DNA of 64,000 nt from Streptomyces sp. NBC_01381 (lineage in GTDB: Bacteria; Actinomycetota; Actinomycetes; Streptomycetales; Streptomycetaceae): assembly GCF_026340305.1 (NCBI RefSeq), contig NZ_JAPEPI010000001.1, positions 2,108,001 through 2,172,000 on the forward strand, in the 5' to 3' direction. The notes under the pieces were generated by a model. It had not been told where the DNA came from and searched no databases. It was given only the letters and a program-made list of their open reading frames with translations. Positions 62,565 to 64,000 of this stretch are shown here, piece by piece (within the stretch, counting starts at the first letter, position 1; every line of letters begins with the position of its first letter). The position numbers and the translations under genes are program-made.

Positions 62565-64000
62565 GTGAGAGAGCACCACAGATCGACCCGCCTGTTCGGC
62601 TCGCTGCTGCTCGTCGCCGCGGCCGGACTCTCGTCGGTGGCCGCCGTGCCGTCAGGTCAGGAGGCAGCCACGACCCCCGCCCCGACCCCGCTCGGCCAGG
62701 TGATCCCGGCGCCCGCGTCGGCGGTCCCCGGCGGATCGGCGTACGAGATCAACTCCAAGACCCGCATCCGGGTCGACGACTCGCGTGACGCGCAGCGGAT
62801 CGGCGGCTATCTGGCGGACGTCCTGCGTCCCTCCACCGGCTACGCGCTCAAGGTCACCGACGACGAAGGCCGCGACGGCATCCGCCTTCGGCTCTCCGCC
62901 AAGGACAAGTCCCTTGGTGACGAGGGCTACCGCCTCGAATCCAAGCGCGGTTCCGTCACCATCACCGCCCGCAAGGCCGCCGGGCTCTTCTACGGCGTGC
63001 AGACGCTGCGTCAGCAGCTTCCCGCGGCCGCCGAGAAGAAGACGAAGCAGGCGGGGCCCTGGCTGGTCGCCGGCGGCACCATCGAGGACAAGCCGCGCTA
63101 CGAGTACCGCGGCGCGATGCTCGACGTGTCGCGGCACTTCTTCTCGGTGGACAAGGTCAAGCGCTACATCGACCAGATGTCGCTCTACAAGGTCAACAAG
63201 CTGCATCTGCACCTGAGCGACGACCAGGGCTGGCGGATCGCCATCGACTCCTGGCCCAAGCTCGCCGAGTACGGCGGCTCCACGCAGGTCGGCGGCGGCA
63301 AGGGCGGCTACTACACCAAGGCCCAGTACAAGGAGATCATCGAGTACGCCTCATCGCGTCAGCTCGAAGTGATCCCCGAGATCGACATGCCGGGCCACAC
63401 GAACGCCGCGCTCGCCTCGTACGCCGAGCTGAACTGCAACGGCGTGGCGCCCCCGCTCTACACCGGCACCGAGGTCGGCTTCAGCTCGCTGTGCGTGAAG
63501 AAGGACGTGACGTACGACTTCGTGGACGACGTGATCCGCGAGCTCGCCGCCATGACGCCCGGCAAGTACATCCACATCGGCGGTGACGAGGCGCACTCCA
63601 CCAGCCACGAGGACTACGTGGCGTTCATGAACAAGGTCCAGCCGGTGGTCGCCAAGTACGGGAAGACGGCGATCGGTTGGCACCAGCTGACCGGCGCGAC
63701 TCCCGCGAAGGGCGCGCTCGCGCAGTACTGGGGTTACGACGCCACCAGTGCCGCCGAGCGCGAGCAGGTCGCGAACGCGGCGAAGAACGGCACCAAGCTC
63801 GTCCTCTCGCCGGCCGACCGCGCCTACATGGACATGAAGTACAACAAGGACACCCCGCTCGGCCTCGCCTGGGCGGGCTATGTCGAGGTGCAGCGCAGCT
63901 ACGACTGGGACCCGGGCACGTATCTGACGGGCGCGCCCGCGGACTCGATCCAGGGTGTCGAGGCGCCGCTGTGGTCGGAGACGATCTGGGAGTCGAAGCA
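62565..64000 (+). CDS. Secreted GH20 beta-N-acetylhexosaminidase, C-terminus cut by window edge
   Basis: Exo-enzyme that releases GlcNAc from chito-oligomers by substrate-assisted catalysis. 478 residues are visible. Signal peptide LFGSLLLVAAAGLSSVAAVPSG; the GH20b domain spans about 45-175; the catalytic barrel follows. The catalytic pair is Asp341-Glu342 in HIGGDEAHS. Other signatures are MLDVSRHFFSVDKVKRYIDQMSLYKVNKLHLHLSDDQGWRI and VIPEIDMPGHTNAAL. GTG 62565 follows GAAGGGA. With GlmS, LPMO and chitinase it completes a chitin route. Confidence 0.94.
   Translation, partial: MREHHRSTRLFGSLLLVAAAGLSSVAAVPSGQEAATTPAPTPLGQVIPAPASAVPGGSAYEINSKTRIRVDDSRDAQRIGGYLADVLRPSTGYALKVTDDEGRDGIRLRLSAKDKSLGDEGYRLESKRGSVTITARKAAGLFYGVQTLRQQLPAAAEKKTKQAGPWLVAGGTIEDKPRYEYRGAMLDVSRHFFSVDKVKRYIDQMSLYKVNKLHLHLSDDQGWRIAIDSWPKLAEYGGSTQVGGGKGGYYTKAQYKEIIEYASSRQLEVIPEIDMPGHTNAALASYAELNCNGVAPPLYTGTEVGFSSLCVKKDVTYDFVDDVIRELAAMTPGKYIHIGGDEAHSTSHEDYVAFMNKVQPVVAKYGKTAIGWHQLTGATPAKGALAQYWGYDATSAAEREQVANAAKNGTKLVLSPADRAYMDMKYNKDTPLGLAWAGYVEVQRSYDWDPGTYLTGAPADSIQGVEAPLWSETIWESK

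Overview
The window is about 72% G+C, and codon use, gene families and gene order mark it as chromosomal DNA of a Streptomyces. It runs from glxA-cslA through cdgA, the cellobiose (ceb) operon, ornA-adpA and glmS to a GH20 hexosaminidase. From memory this matches the core region around SCO2837-SCO2786 of S. coelicolor, read in reverse. No integrase, transposase, plasmid gene or CRISPR array was found, so this looks like core chromosome with some strain-specific repeat expansion rather than a genomic island.

Layout. 1-3.6 kb: glxA (cut by the left edge) and cslA, the tip-glycan genes of hyphal growth, behind a leader with three hairpins. 3.7-11.1 kb: a GntR regulator, a tRNA-Lys, an NlpC/P60 cell-wall hydrolase, an SPFH protein with a small kinase, a chitin-type LPMO with a DasR-like (dre) site, a DUF3592 protein and an acyl-CoA ligase. 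11.1-18.4 kb: a tandem-repeat tract, a two-component pair, an MMPL exporter, and a second pair whose kinase is frameshifted; then tRNA-Lys number two. 18.5-27.5 kb: a transport and catabolic locus with an IclR regulator, an ehuBCDA-like ABC transporter, DUF3830, an amidase, a D-2-hydroxyacid dehydrogenase and two Asp/Glu-racemase-type enzymes. 27.7-32.4 kb: a flavin monooxygenase, the c-di-GMP enzyme CdgA, an M6 protease and tRNA-Lys number three. 32.4-39.7 kb: small Streptomyces proteins and a probable DNA-processing cluster made of a DNA2-type ATPase, a 528-residue partner and a RecB/Cas4-like Fe-S nuclease, separated by a 144-bp tandem-repeat block. 39.9-46.4 kb: a phosphatase, a TPR regulator, a spermidine-synthase-like protein and an OmpR-type two-component pair. 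46.7-54.1 kb: a GH18 chitinase and the bglC-cebGFE/cebR cellobiose system with CebR operators. 54.2-64 kb: a cupin, tRNA-His, ornA, adpA (with a TTA codon), a universal stress protein, a YaaH-family transporter, glmS, a DUF4429 protein and a GH20 hexosaminidase (cut by the right edge).

Taken together the region combines polysaccharide sensing and breakdown (LPMO, chitinase, hexosaminidase, GlmS, ceb) with developmental control (AdpA, OrnA, CdgA, CslA/GlxA). The least explained parts are the ehu-like catabolic locus, the nuclease/ATPase cluster, and a family of G-quadruplex-bearing intergenic repeats found at five or more places.
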